Both the position numbers and the translations under genes were made by a program. The notes under the pieces are model-generated. The model had not been told where the DNA came from, ran no database searches, and worked only from the letters and a program-made list of their open reading frames with translations. A stretch of DNA of 53,410 bases from Lingula anatina (lineage: Eukaryota; Brachiopoda; Lingulata; Lingulida; Lingulidae), in NCBI RefSeq assembly GCF_001039355.2, contig NW_019775589.1:212494-265903 (forward strand), given 5' to 3'. Positions 1 to 9,160 of this stretch are shown in pieces. Positions within the stretch are counted from its first letter, which is position 1, and each line of letters begins with the position of its first letter.

Positions 1-162
1 TTTTTTTTTATTATTGAATATTTAATTTATTTTTTGAGCATCATAGTTGGTTTATGATAGATTGAATGCAAACTTTGGCATTTTAGCTTGAAGTGGAAAA
101 AATGTTTGAGTCTGTTTAATTGAAGGGAATTGCAATTATACTTTTCATTTTGTGGTTTATAG

Positions 163-304
163 CCTCTCAGAAGTTGTAAAGAAAGTTTCCAAGAAGAAGA
201 TCCCAGCATATATGAATTCTCTGGTTCTGGAAATCTGCTGCAATGACACAGAGGGAGAAGATGTAGAGGTCCCCTATGTTAAGTACAACCTCCCAAAGAA
301 CTAG
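163..304 (+). CDS. Terminal coding exon of an unidentified gene (partial)
   Basis: A pyrimidine-rich stretch ending in TTTATAG (acceptor AG at 161-162) leads into a frame open to a TAG stop at 302-304. One leading base completes a split codon; the following 46 codons begin LSEVVKKVSKKK and end VEVPYVKYNLPKN. The composition (lysine-rich start, then an acidic ND-TEGED-VE stretch) is protein-like, and the exon is less AT-rich than its surroundings. Upstream exons lie outside the window, so neither the domain nor the protein can be named. The frame begins only at the splice site, with no in-frame start codon near the acceptor, which is why it is easily missed. It could alternatively be an exonised repeat, but the good acceptor and stop favour a true last exon. 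Confidence 0.55.
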
Positions 305-741
305 GTCACTGGGTCAAGTTCAAGGACAAAAGACTGAGGATTGTAAGATTCAGGATATAGTAAAAGCACTTGATAGACAAACTTATTTTGAGTAAAGAAA
401 AGTTATTACAGAAAGGACAATACAGGACATGTACAAATTGAAAGAATATTTATTGTTATCTTAAGAAGGTATCAACCAACTGTGGCCCACAGCACGAAAA
501 GATTCATTTTTGTTTGTTATAAGATATTTTAGACCCTGTTCAGTTATTATTTGACAATTGACCAATTCATGATTTGTTTATGCATAGTACTGTGTTTTGA
601 AATGGACATCATTAAAATGGGTATTTCCAAGTTTGACCACAAAAGTTTTGCAGAAATATATTACAATGCATCAATGACAACATATCTATCATCACTCCCA
701 TAAAAGGAACCTGATCAAAGTATTCCTCTTTTTGTTTTCAG

Positions 742-810
742 TATGAGATTGAAAGATTGATAAATATTGGCTTGCCAGTAAATGGGATCAAACTGTTTGT
801 ATCATTATAA
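742..810 (+). other. Possible alternative terminal exon
   Basis: A very strong acceptor (TTCCTCTTTTTGTTTTCAG, ending at 741) is followed by 22 open codons starting YEIERLINIGLPVNG and a TAA at 808-810. It lies about 440 bases beyond the stop of the upstream gene's last exon, so it could be an alternative last exon of that gene or a chance acceptor in its 3' UTR. No homologue recognised. Confidence 0.15.
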
Positions 811-1050
811 AGTTGTTGTCTAGGGTAAGGAAAAAAATGACTATCATTTAAGCAAGAATCTTATAACTTATTTGTGGTGAAACTTGAACACTCCTAGCAG
901 TCCCTTCAGTCAAGTCAATTACTCCCGTTTGCCAAGCAAACTATGTTATATACTGTACTAGGTTTGTATGTGTAGAATACAAAGTGCACTATATGTATGA
1001 GAACACCATTGGTGCATAAACATTTCCAAATCAAAAGGATTTGTATAACT

Positions 1051-1207
1051 GGGGCGTCTCGATAGTGCGAAGGTTAATTGGTCCGAAAAACGGTAATATT
1101 TTCTCCAGTTTTTCAGTCAAGGGTTCATTGGTCCGAAGGTTCCAAAGTAAACATTCGGACCAATGAACTTTCGGACTATTGAACCTTCGGACTATTGCTA
1201 CAGCCCC
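1051..1207 (+). mobile_element. 157-bp non-autonomous DNA transposon, copy 1
   Basis: Begins GGGGCGTCTCGATAGT and ends CTACAGCCCC. It is flanked by an exact 9-bp direct repeat, TGTATAACT, at 1042-1050 and 1208-1216. The body is built from the 16-mer GGTTCATTGGTCCGAA, its variants and their reverse complement, so the element can fold back on itself. The second copy (2929-3085) is in the opposite orientation, has the same length and has its own 9-bp duplication. TSDs of 8-9 bp with GGG ends occur in Merlin elements and 9-bp TSDs in Mutator-like elements; the superfamily is therefore uncertain. No coding capacity. Confidence 0.85.
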
Positions 1208-1300
1208 TGTATAACTACTGGTAAACTGATGTATTGTTATTTTTTAATATACTAGAGCATTCTTTGAAGCAGTAGCATAAAAATAAAACTCAATTTTTGG

Positions 1301-2160
1301 TTGACCTTTGTTAATAGTTTTTCATTTTCCTTTTTTTTTTTTTTTTTGTCAAGCGATAAAACTTCTGTAATGTTATGTTGCTATAGTCTATTGAAAGAAC
1401 ACACATAAGACTGTGTATGACATGGACTATTACTCACTGATAATAAATGAATTTGCAAAATTACTTTCAATTTGTTTAGTATTTTTACGTACTCAAGTTG
1501 TATTGAAATTTGTCTGCCCCAGCTGCTCTGAAGGGTGCATTGAGAACAGCTGTAACTTCAACCAGTGATAGTCGAGCTGACACCACAAGACAAACGTTTA
1601 ACATGCACGGGGACCCACATTACATCTTAACAAATTGACCTGTTTAAATGGACATATTTTACGCTATGGACTTGGCAAATTGTATTCAAAGTTTGCTAAA
1701 TCTATCTTGCAAGCTAGACAGATGGGTGACTGAAAATATCTAAATCAAAATTGGTATTTGCCAGGAATGTTCTGTTTTTGAGGATTATCTCTCCTTATTT
1801 GAGGGATTTCAGAAACTTACATTTGTATAAAGTTCTCAAATGCAAAAAGTGGGGGTGAGGGTGGGCTACAATCACTCCCAACCTACACGCTAATGCATGT
1901 CCAAGTGGGGGGAAGGGAGCACAGTCTTACTCCTAAAATTTGACTAAAAAATATTAGATAATAATTGTCACCCAAAAAATTATCAAGAAAAAATAATTAA
2001 AATTTTCTTTCTCTGCATGCAATTGCAACTCAAATTCCCTGGACATTTTCCAACATAATTTTTGATATCACAATCACGATTAAAAGTAAAATTAATAATA
2101 AAATTTCAGTGCGAGCTGCAGTCAGAGCAATGATTATTCAAAATTTTGCCGGGAAATTCT
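1301..2160. other. Intergenic stretch without a gene
   Basis: Contains a poly-T tract at about 1331-1347, a short cysteine-rich open stretch near 1490-1570 without splice support, and G-rich runs near 1850-1917. Nothing else could be supported. Confidence 0.5.
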
Positions 2161-2162
2161 GA

Positions 2163-2282
2163 TGACGTCTGAATCACCATAGCGAGGATTTTCATCCAAT
2201 CAAAACAGGCCCGATTTGGCTGCGAGGCTTGTACACTTGGTCACGTGACACAGCAGACTTCAGTGCAGTATTCCTTGCACTG
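2163..2282 (+). promoter_or_regulatory. Promoter-like island (CRE, CCAAT, E-box)
   Basis: TGACGTC (2163-2169, CRE/ATF type), CCAAT within ATCCAATC (2196-2200) and the palindrome TCACGTGA with core CACGTG (2241-2248, USF/Myc type) sit within 90 bases in a stretch noticeably richer in G+C and CpG than its surroundings. No TATA box is obvious. A small inverted repeat, CAGTGCA/TGCACTG (2261-2267 and 2276-2282), lies at the likely transcription start. This arrangement is typical of broad housekeeping-type promoters. The downstream splice donor at 2430 gives the direction as +. Confidence 0.5.
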
Positions 2283-2429
2283 AAGATTCGGCGTTTCATT
2301 GCATCTTTGTCTACGGCTTTAATTCAGTAAGGGATTTGATATAATTTGGAAGTGGTCGATCTGGGTTCACCTACAGACGACTGAGAGGGCGAAATCATTC
2401 GACCGCATCGACACCCTCAATCCAGGCAG
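2283..2429 (+). other. Probable non-coding first exon (5' UTR)
   Basis: GC-richer sequence directly downstream of the promoter motifs, ending CCAGGCAG followed by GTAGGT, a good donor (exon end 2429, intron start 2430). It contains no ATG, so translation must start in a later exon. The 5' edge is approximate, taken from the spacing to the CCAAT and E-box motifs. Confidence 0.4.
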
Positions 2430-2928
2430 GTAGGTGATTGATAAGATCCGAACGCCGCAATTGAAAATGATTGAGACATAGCAGGGCAATCAGGCACATC
2501 GATCAATTCCGTTTAGGTAGTTGTTGCTAATCGTTTTGTTCAATTTGTATGCATCCATTAATAAGTGTTGAACAGTGTGGTTAGTCTAGCGTATTCTGAA
2601 TACTTTGTACCCTTTCTTGTTGTGTAATACCCAGTGAATTCTACACAGGTAGATTAGGTCCAGAATGCAGAAAATAAATGAAAGGCCAATATTCGGCGTT
2701 TCTATAAATTTCTAGGGTTAGATTACCCAAACTCAAGGGCATAGCATGTATGCCAGATACAAAAATTTAATTATCGTATTTAGTCCCAAGGTCCACATCC
2801 CCACAGTCACTGCAACCAAGGAATTACAGTACATGTAGATCCTCTCAAATTCCTTGCTGCAACTTATTTATTGATCAAAAAACCAGTTTGTAAATGTAAA
2901 CAGGTTCTCATTTTTTTGACATTGAAAC

Positions 2929-3085
2929 GGGGCCGTGGCGATAGTTCGAAGGTTCAATAGTCCGAAGGTTCATTGGTCCGAATGTTCACTATAGAACCTT
3001 CGGACCAATGAACCCTTGATTAAAAAATCGATAAAAATGTTACCACTTTTCGGACCAATGAACCTTCGGATTATCGAGACGCCCC
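2929..3085 (-). mobile_element. 157-bp non-autonomous DNA transposon, copy 2
   Basis: Its reverse complement starts GGGGCGTCTCGATAAT and follows copy 1 (1051-1207) along its full length with scattered differences. It is exactly 157 bp and flanked by the 9-bp direct repeat CATTGAAAC at 2920-2928 and 3086-3094. It has the same internal arrangement of TTCGGACCAATGAACC motifs. It lies about 500 bp into the presumed first intron. Confidence 0.85.
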
Positions 3086-3293
3086 CATTGAAACATGGGT
3101 TTAAAGTTTTATTTTTTGATGTTCATTTCTTCATTTGACGCCAGCAATTAAAAGAAAAAAAAGCTGTCAAAAAGCTGTCTTACTTAAATTATGTCTCTAA
3201 AGTCAAGTCAGATATCAGTTTGCAGTCTGTTGCATATGATATAGTCATTAAAGCATTTGTTTTTCCATCATTAAGTTGACTTTCTTCCACCAG

Positions 3294-3329
3294 CCAGTCA
3301 TAAACAGAGCATCCAAATCAATCAACCAG
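3294..3329 (+). other. Candidate small second exon (36 nt)
   Basis: Acceptor TGACTTTCTTCCACCAG ends at 3293; the donor ACCAG|GTAAGA is at 3329/3330. Two of three frames are open (one reads PVINRASKSINQ), but there is no ATG. If real it is best explained as a second 5' UTR exon following 2283-2429. Confidence 0.3.
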
Positions 3330-3359
3330 GTAAGAGGTTGGCTGGTTGTACTGAACGTA

Positions 3360-3570
3360 CTAAATCATAGGAAGTTTTCACACACTATCGTTCACCTACG
3401 CTCACTTACACAAGTAACCTTTCACTCTCACGATCGATCCCAGATTTGATGGTCTAAAACTTCACGTAAGTGTGTGCGACAGAAACCAAGTCAACCACAA
3501 GGATAAATCAACGTAACGCTGCTTTATTCAACAACTGACCAAGATTCATTACAAATATGATCTTTTATAC
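3360..3570 (-). mobile_element. LTR-like retroelement fragment
   Basis: Read on the minus strand this stretch has TATAAAAG (3562-3569), then 34 bases on AATAAA (3523-3528), followed by a GC-richer, CpG-containing region like the R-U5 part of an LTR. No second LTR, primer-binding site or coding region is identifiable here, so it would be a solo or truncated LTR. The call rests on the TATA/AATAAA spacing and composition only. Confidence 0.3.
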
Positions 3571-3849
3571 AACTTTCTTTTTTCGCTACGATCTTACTCT
3601 GAAGTATCAAATAAACGTACCGGTACGTTAATTAATTTTCCAAATTTCTTCCCGCCGGTACGCTCCATTTTCACCCAGTACGCTTATTAATTTTTCAAAA
3701 ATCTTCCACCCGGTATGTTTATTAAATACATATTGTACCGGTGGGAAATTACACAAGTACAAGTCACGCTTTTTATTTTCTTAAATTGAAGTATAATGAG
3801 AAGAAAATTGAGATCTCAACTCATTACCGACTGTTCTACCAACAGCACT

Positions 3850-4057
3850 GGGGCCGGTTTCACAAAGCAGTAGTTAGTTAGCGATCGGTAGTTAGCCTCT
3901 CGCTAGTTATAGTGCCGTTTCACGAAGCAGTCGCTAGTTCTCTCGCTCGTTATTGTCTCGTTGTTGCCTTGGATATTTAACGACTGGTCAGACCAGTCGC
4001 TAACTCTAGAGTTTCATCGTACGCATGCGTAATGAGTGAAATAAAAAGGTTGCTTAG
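3850..4057. repeat. GGGGCCGGTTTCAC-type repeat, right part not assembled
   Basis: Begins GGGGCCGGTTTCACAAAGCAG and carries a second internal TTTCACGAAGCAGTCGCTAG. It also has a perfect 9-bp palindrome, CGACTGGTC-A-GACCAGTCG, at 3981-3999. Similar GGCC-GGTTTCA starts are common in short DNA transposons of marine invertebrates. The matching end is missing, probably lost at the N at 4058. Confidence 0.4.
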
Positions 4058-4058
4058 N
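4058..4058. other. Single-N contig join within repeats
   Basis: One unresolved base inside the fold-back element. The sequence immediately after it is a tandem repeat, so copy number here is unreliable. Confidence 0.7.
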
Positions 4059-4316
4059 CCATCCAGTACTTTTATTAAATTTCGAGATTTTTTACACCCA
4101 GTACTTTTATTCCATCAGTACTTTTATTAAATTTTGAGATTTTTTACACCCAGTACTTTTATTCCATCAGTTCTTTTATTCGATACTTCAGAGTATGCAG
4201 ATTTTCTGCTGCAGGTCCGTGTCCAATCAGCGCACCAAAAGTTAATGGATTCTAATCACATAAATACGTTGTCGGGAGCGTCTCTTCATCTCTGGGTGCT
4301 CCCGACATATCGAATA

Positions 4317-4319
4317 TGT

Positions 4320-4364
<45 letters not shown>

Positions 4365-4365
4365 C
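4317..4365. repeat. (TA)n followed by poly-T
   Basis: Perfect TA dinucleotide run followed by a T tract. A short frame spanning it is an artefact of the repeat. Confidence 0.85.
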
Positions 4366-4882
4366 ATTATGTTTACTTGACATTTACATTATATTTTATT
4401 TACGATAATCTTAAATATATTAATCTTAAATTAAAACTGTAACGTTTCGTATTTAATAGTCTATATTTATTCAGGGGCTGGCGTCATCGGTCTCACCTAG
4501 ATTCCACCCTTCTATTTGACCAATTTCTAACTTTGGAAGAGACCACAACAGGTTTCAGACCTGTAGTTTGTATGTTATCCATTCAAGACCAAAATTAATT
4601 GACCTGTTACTGTAGGTCTTCACTTTCACAAGGAACTATTTTGGTCCAGTGTGGCTTTAGGCCTTCTTCTCCATGATGTCTCCTGCAGCAGCTTAGGTGT
4701 GCAAGTTTGTCTGATGTGACAACAATTCCTAAGCAAATCAGTGGGGAAATGGAACGAAAAAACTATAGATAATGAGTATTTTATAGATGCCAGAAAGGAC
4801 ATTTAAGTTTTAAAGTTTAAAAGAAAGATCACTTATGTAAGGGAACTGTTATTTTTCATGTAACGTCAGTAGGATGCTCAGT

Positions 4883-4913
4883 CTCTTTCTCTCTCTCTCT
4901 CTCTTTCTCTTTC

Positions 4914-4964
<51 letters not shown>
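4883..4964. repeat. (CT)n then (AC)n compound microsatellite
   Basis: A CT-rich tract at 4883-4912 followed by an almost perfect AC run at 4917-4964. Confidence 0.9.
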
Positions 4965-4965
4965 C

Positions 4966-7900
4966 ACTGATGCTGCATATATCCTTTATTTATATCAAGA
5001 AGTAGCAGATTTATATCAAGAAGTAGCAGAAGTAGAAGTCGGAATCTAGCTTAAATGATTGTAGATCAGGCTTGAGAAGAAAAGCTTCAGAGATTGGTTC
5101 TGTCCAAACAGATAGTCTGTTAAAAATCAGTTTAAACCTATAAGCACTAATTCAGGCCTACCCAACTACCAAACTCGGCACCTAATGATCCTGAATTCAC
5201 CGGTAGATCAGACCACACTACCCGTTTTCAAGGTGTGTGTCAGATGGCATTACACAGTATCATACCCTGAACAAATTTTGGGTGGTGATGCAATGCTTTT
5301 CAACCCGCTGAGAATCGTCACTATCACATCGCGTACTAGGCAAGAGCGGTGTCGCTCAGTTTGATGTAAGACAGTTGCTGAAAGAAAATTTGATGCATTC
5401 CAACTGCTGTGTGAAGGGTATACTCCTTCTATACATTTAAATATTCCGATGGTAATATATTATGTCTTAATATCCTGTAAAGCTTCTTATCTTTCCCAGT
5501 CCAGACCTGAAAATGATAAAAGCTTGATGCTGCTGTTTTTTTCTGAAACGAAAGGAATCGTGATTTGTTAAGAATCAAGTTATTTACTTAGAAAATGCAC
5601 AATTTACAAACCATTGAATCCAGGAGCTGTGACTTGTCAAGCAGTGATTTGAAAGTGGGAGAAAAAATATCCACAACATTTCACATGTCTGTATCATTGC
5701 ATTCATCATTCATCAGTTTTATTTCAGGTGTTGAAATTTAGAGAAGTGATGTATAATGGCCTGACACATTGAGCTTGTTGTCAAATGTCAAAATGATTCC
5801 CATTTGACTTTAAAAGTTTGAGCTTGACGAATTTCAAAACAAAAATCAGGATTTATATGCTCTTTAATTTTTTATCAAAGACAGTTGCCTGTATAAAATA
5901 TGTTGACTGTTTGGTGAGATCAACACAAAATACTTGCCACTGGCTAAAACAATTAAACAGTCTGTTTAAGATCTAGGATAATCATCAAATTCAGACAATT
6001 GCCCAGACTTTTAAAGGAAATGCATTTCCACCTTATTTATGTCTTCGTTATTATTATTATTATTATTTTTTATTTTTTTATTGTTATTATTATTATTTTT
6101 TTTAAATATGCACAGTATAAACAATTAGACATGAAATGAAATAGATTGAATATAGACTTGATTTGACTGTAGTATAAGAACTTGCGGCAGCTCAACTCAC
6201 TTGGCTTATTTTGACCCAAGGCACTTAACAGAGGGTGGCACCAAGTAGAGTTTGAACATTTCTTTCACTAGGTCAAGAACATCAGTAGGAAGCATTGGTA
6301 TGTGAGAACAATTTAATTTTTTACTTTTTTGTTGTACACTTTCTGTGTCATTATTATATTATTGTTTTGGTTCCAGTTTTGATATATGAAATTAATATTT
6401 AGATTTTAAAGACCAAATAACTCCTTTTTCAATAGGGATGTTCAGTGTTAATGAAAAATAATTATTTTGCCAGTATGAATACTGTTATATTGGAAAATAA
6501 ATTTGCAAAGCAATTTCAAAGTTCTTGCTGTCCATTTTCTAAATACCATGTTGATTGCCCCTATTGTGAGAGTTCAACTGCTCCAGACTATACCAGAAGC
6601 TCCCAGACTGTCACTTCCTGTTGTAATCGATACAGAAATTATCAGCTTTTTGAAATCATGGAATGGAAAAAAAGTGCCAACATTCACATTTTTTCCAGCA
6701 TATCATCCTGCCAACAGATGTGTTTTTTTTTTTTTTTTTTTATCTTAACATAATTAGATTGTGCATTTAATGCTATGTATATACAGGTTGAACTGCTCTT
6801 CAGAATTGTACATATGAATTTAAGAAAAAATAGTCTTCTGATTGCATTATTTGAAGATGATAGGCAAACTTTTGGTACTGTTGTAATTCTGACATTTAAA
6901 GTGAAAGCAGTGGCCCCTTTTTTACTACACCTCAGGCAAGTGCTTTCACTCAATTTGAGACCAAGTTGGATCAATAATGATAGTACAGATTATGAATTTT
7001 TGATCATGATGGGACATATATAATCATTTACAGGAAAAGAAAAATGTATGTCATATGACATTCATAAAAAATGAATAGTGATGTTAAAGCACATATAAGG
7101 AGAATGAAAGGCAAAGTTTAAAAAAAAGGATCTGTCCTTTAGAAGAATTTCCTTTTTTTGCATTTAAAATGTTCCAAAATTTTGGTAAAATACAAGAAAG
7201 CAGTAAACCTTATATCTTTTTTTAAAGCATTTTTGCTCCCATGGCAATATAACCTTAAAATTTTAATAGTGGAATATTGAATGTACAATTTTAGATATGC
7301 TTTGTAGTCATGAGGATGAAACAACAGAAGAAGAAATTGGATCAATTTTTGTTGCTATTTGCAGGAACTTGCAAGGAGAAGGGAAATTTGAGATAAGAAG
7401 ACACTTATCAAATCTAACTCATTTTAACCCTATGGGGGTTTTATCAATAGTAATCTGCAAAACTGATTTCAAATTGCCAACGGAATCAGATAAAAAGTCA
7501 TTAGAACATGGCTTGCGCTTTTTCTGGACCAAATTTGAAAGTGTGTTGTATGTATAATGTGTCTTTTTAGCTTAAGGTATAGGTCGTCATCAATCATGTG
7601 ATAGATCTGGGTGTCTGGGGACAGGTTTTTACACCCACAGACTTGGAGACCAACTTTATCAGAACAAGAAAAGAAAAGATAACAGAAACCAACTGCTTTC
7701 CAGTGGCAAATAATTTCTTAAGTAATGGAAATGTTTTAGAAGTTTGCTTAGGTTAGTGAAAATTGAAAATGCAATGATTATGGAATATAAGTCTAGATGC
7801 AAAATTAGTCATCTTTGTCATTTGAATGAATAAAAGAGAGACATGCAGCTACAGTGCTGCATGTCTCTCTTTGGTTGATGTTAAATTGAGCAACGATTGA

Positions 7901-9109
7901 AAATATTGACCAGTCACATTGTGAAGTTTTCAATGCCATGCTCCCAAGGCAATAGTAAGGGCACTGTCCACTTGCTATTAGTGACCACACTAAACAGGTT
8001 TTTCATCTATATATGATTGATTGCTGCATATTTTTAGTCTTAATGCTATAGATTTGTGTGAAAAAATGGGCAATGTCGGTCCTCAAGAGGCGGGTATAAT
8101 GTACAGATCCACTAGTTGCAATTCCCCTGACACTTGCACAAATAAGTCGCATTTGTAAGTGATGCTGATTGGAGAGATGGCAATTGAAAAATGGTGAAAG
8201 TTTGCCGCAATCAGAAGTTGGCATATAGAACGATTACGCCATAGCTTTTATCAGATGTACTTTTCCTTGGCTTTGTGCCTGGGCTGTCAGGGGATTGAGT
8301 CGAGGATCTTCATGGAGGCTGTGATGGAAGTAATGGGACTCGGTGAATAGCCTAGCAGAGGTTCAATCGATGCTTTTAGATTTAGATTCCTTTCTTCAAA
8401 GGGGAATTGGAAGTAGGGTTGGTATTTAGATTCACCGCAGTGGACTTTATAGCTTTGTTTTAAAGAGCTTAAGTGGTGTCAGGTTGTAGCACTTAATCGT
8501 ATTGGGTAAATGTCTGATTGTGGAACTGAGGAGGTACAGGTAAGGTTTTGGCAGGTTTGAACACATGAGATTTATTACTAATAGAGAGAGAGATTGGGAA
8601 AGGGAAATGGAGGAAAAAACAGTTTGAAAATTTATACACCTGAATCTGACAATGGCTCAAATGTCAGAGGGATAAGCTTGTATGGGCTACCACATTTATG
8701 TACAGAGTGTGCAGGTGGAGCTCTAACCAACTGGAAAAAGCTGGTAGATTTTTTCCTCAATGGCTCAGACTCATAGTCAGAAAGGCCTTATCTGTCCTTC
8801 ATTATTGTTTTTATCCTACTTATCTATACCTAACTTGACAAAAGATTCAGTTATTATATTTCTTGGGGAAAAATTATTGCAATGTTTTTTTTTTTTTTTT
8901 TTTTTTTTTTCATTTATTACTATATGAAAGTAAAGTGGGTGATGATGGTGCACTTTTTAGATGCTTTATTCATTCTTTCTCGTGGGAGGAAAATGACTAA
9001 GTCCAGTTGGGCATCTCTCTTCCGAGCTGATATTGTGTACTACATAGTTTTTTTGGTATGTGGCAAATGTTTTACATTTAACTCAATTTTTTTATTGAAT
9101 TCTCTACAG
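4966..9109. other. Intronic/intergenic stretch, no supported gene
   Basis: AT-rich DNA with T tracts near 6722-6740 and 8884-8910, a TTA-rich low-complexity block at 6048-6110 and a perfect hairpin at 7833-7872. Open frames at 6445-6753, 6775-7023 and 7297-7557 share one frame, but the intervals between them contain stops and no splice sites join them convincingly. 8250-8560 is somewhat GC-richer and could hold regulatory sequence. Confidence 0.4.
7833..7872. other. Perfect 16-bp-stem hairpin
   Basis: AAAGAGAGACATGCAG (7833-7848) and its exact reverse complement CTGCATGTCTCTCTTT (7857-7872) enclose the 8-base loop CTACAGTG. No flanking duplication or larger repeat is evident. It is shorter than a typical animal microRNA precursor. 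Confidence 0.8.
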
Positions 9110-9160
9110 TATTGACCAAGCTTTTAATGTTGGGAAGGTTCTGCTACTTTATCTTTCAAG
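9110..9160 (+). other. Candidate 51-nt exon
   Basis: Acceptor ATTGAATTCTCTACAG ends at 9109 after a T-rich tract; the donor TTTCAAG|GTGAGT is close to ideal. Two frames are open, one reading IDQAFNVGKVLLLYLS, the other containing an ATG at 9127. The phase of the second frame would fit the 42-nt candidate exon at 19287-19328. It could equally be a 5' UTR exon or chance. Confidence 0.25.

Larger units (their letters stand above)
305..1300 (+). other. Probable 3' UTR of the upstream gene
   Basis: AT-rich sequence after the stop at 302-304 with no further coding signal in phase. Candidate polyadenylation signals are ATTAAA at 611-616, AATAAA at 1282-1287 (followed by a T/G-rich stretch) and AATAAA at 1442-1447. 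If the 1282 signal is used, the UTR contains a complete 157-bp transposon. The end is not fixed by sequence alone. Confidence 0.35.
3595..4195. repeat. Fold-back element with 26-bp terminal inverted repeats
   Basis: Positions 3595-3620 (TACTCTGAAGTATCAAATAA...) match the reverse complement of 4170-4195 at 23 of 26 positions. Inside each end are short subterminal repeats: degenerate ACCCGGTACGTTTATT units on the left and two copies of a ~53-bp unit with CCAGTACTTTTATT on the right. The centre holds an unrelated repeat (3850-4057) and the single N at 4058. No convincing target-site duplication is visible. Confidence 0.5.

Noticed and set aside
1490-1570. Cysteine-rich open stretch CPSCSEGCIENSCNFNQ
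   Set aside because: No splice support, immediately followed by a stop, and not linked to the upstream gene's phase.
5156-5232. 77-nt exon-like stretch with two open frames before GTGTGT
   Set aside because: The acceptor lacks a pyrimidine tract.
6445-7557. Three same-frame open stretches (6445-6753, 6775-7023, 7297-7557)
   Set aside because: The intervals contain stops, a competing frame is open over part of the first, and no splice sites or known motifs link them.
8355-8375. GGTTCAATCGA resembling a tRNA B box
   Set aside because: No cloverleaf or A box can be formed around it.
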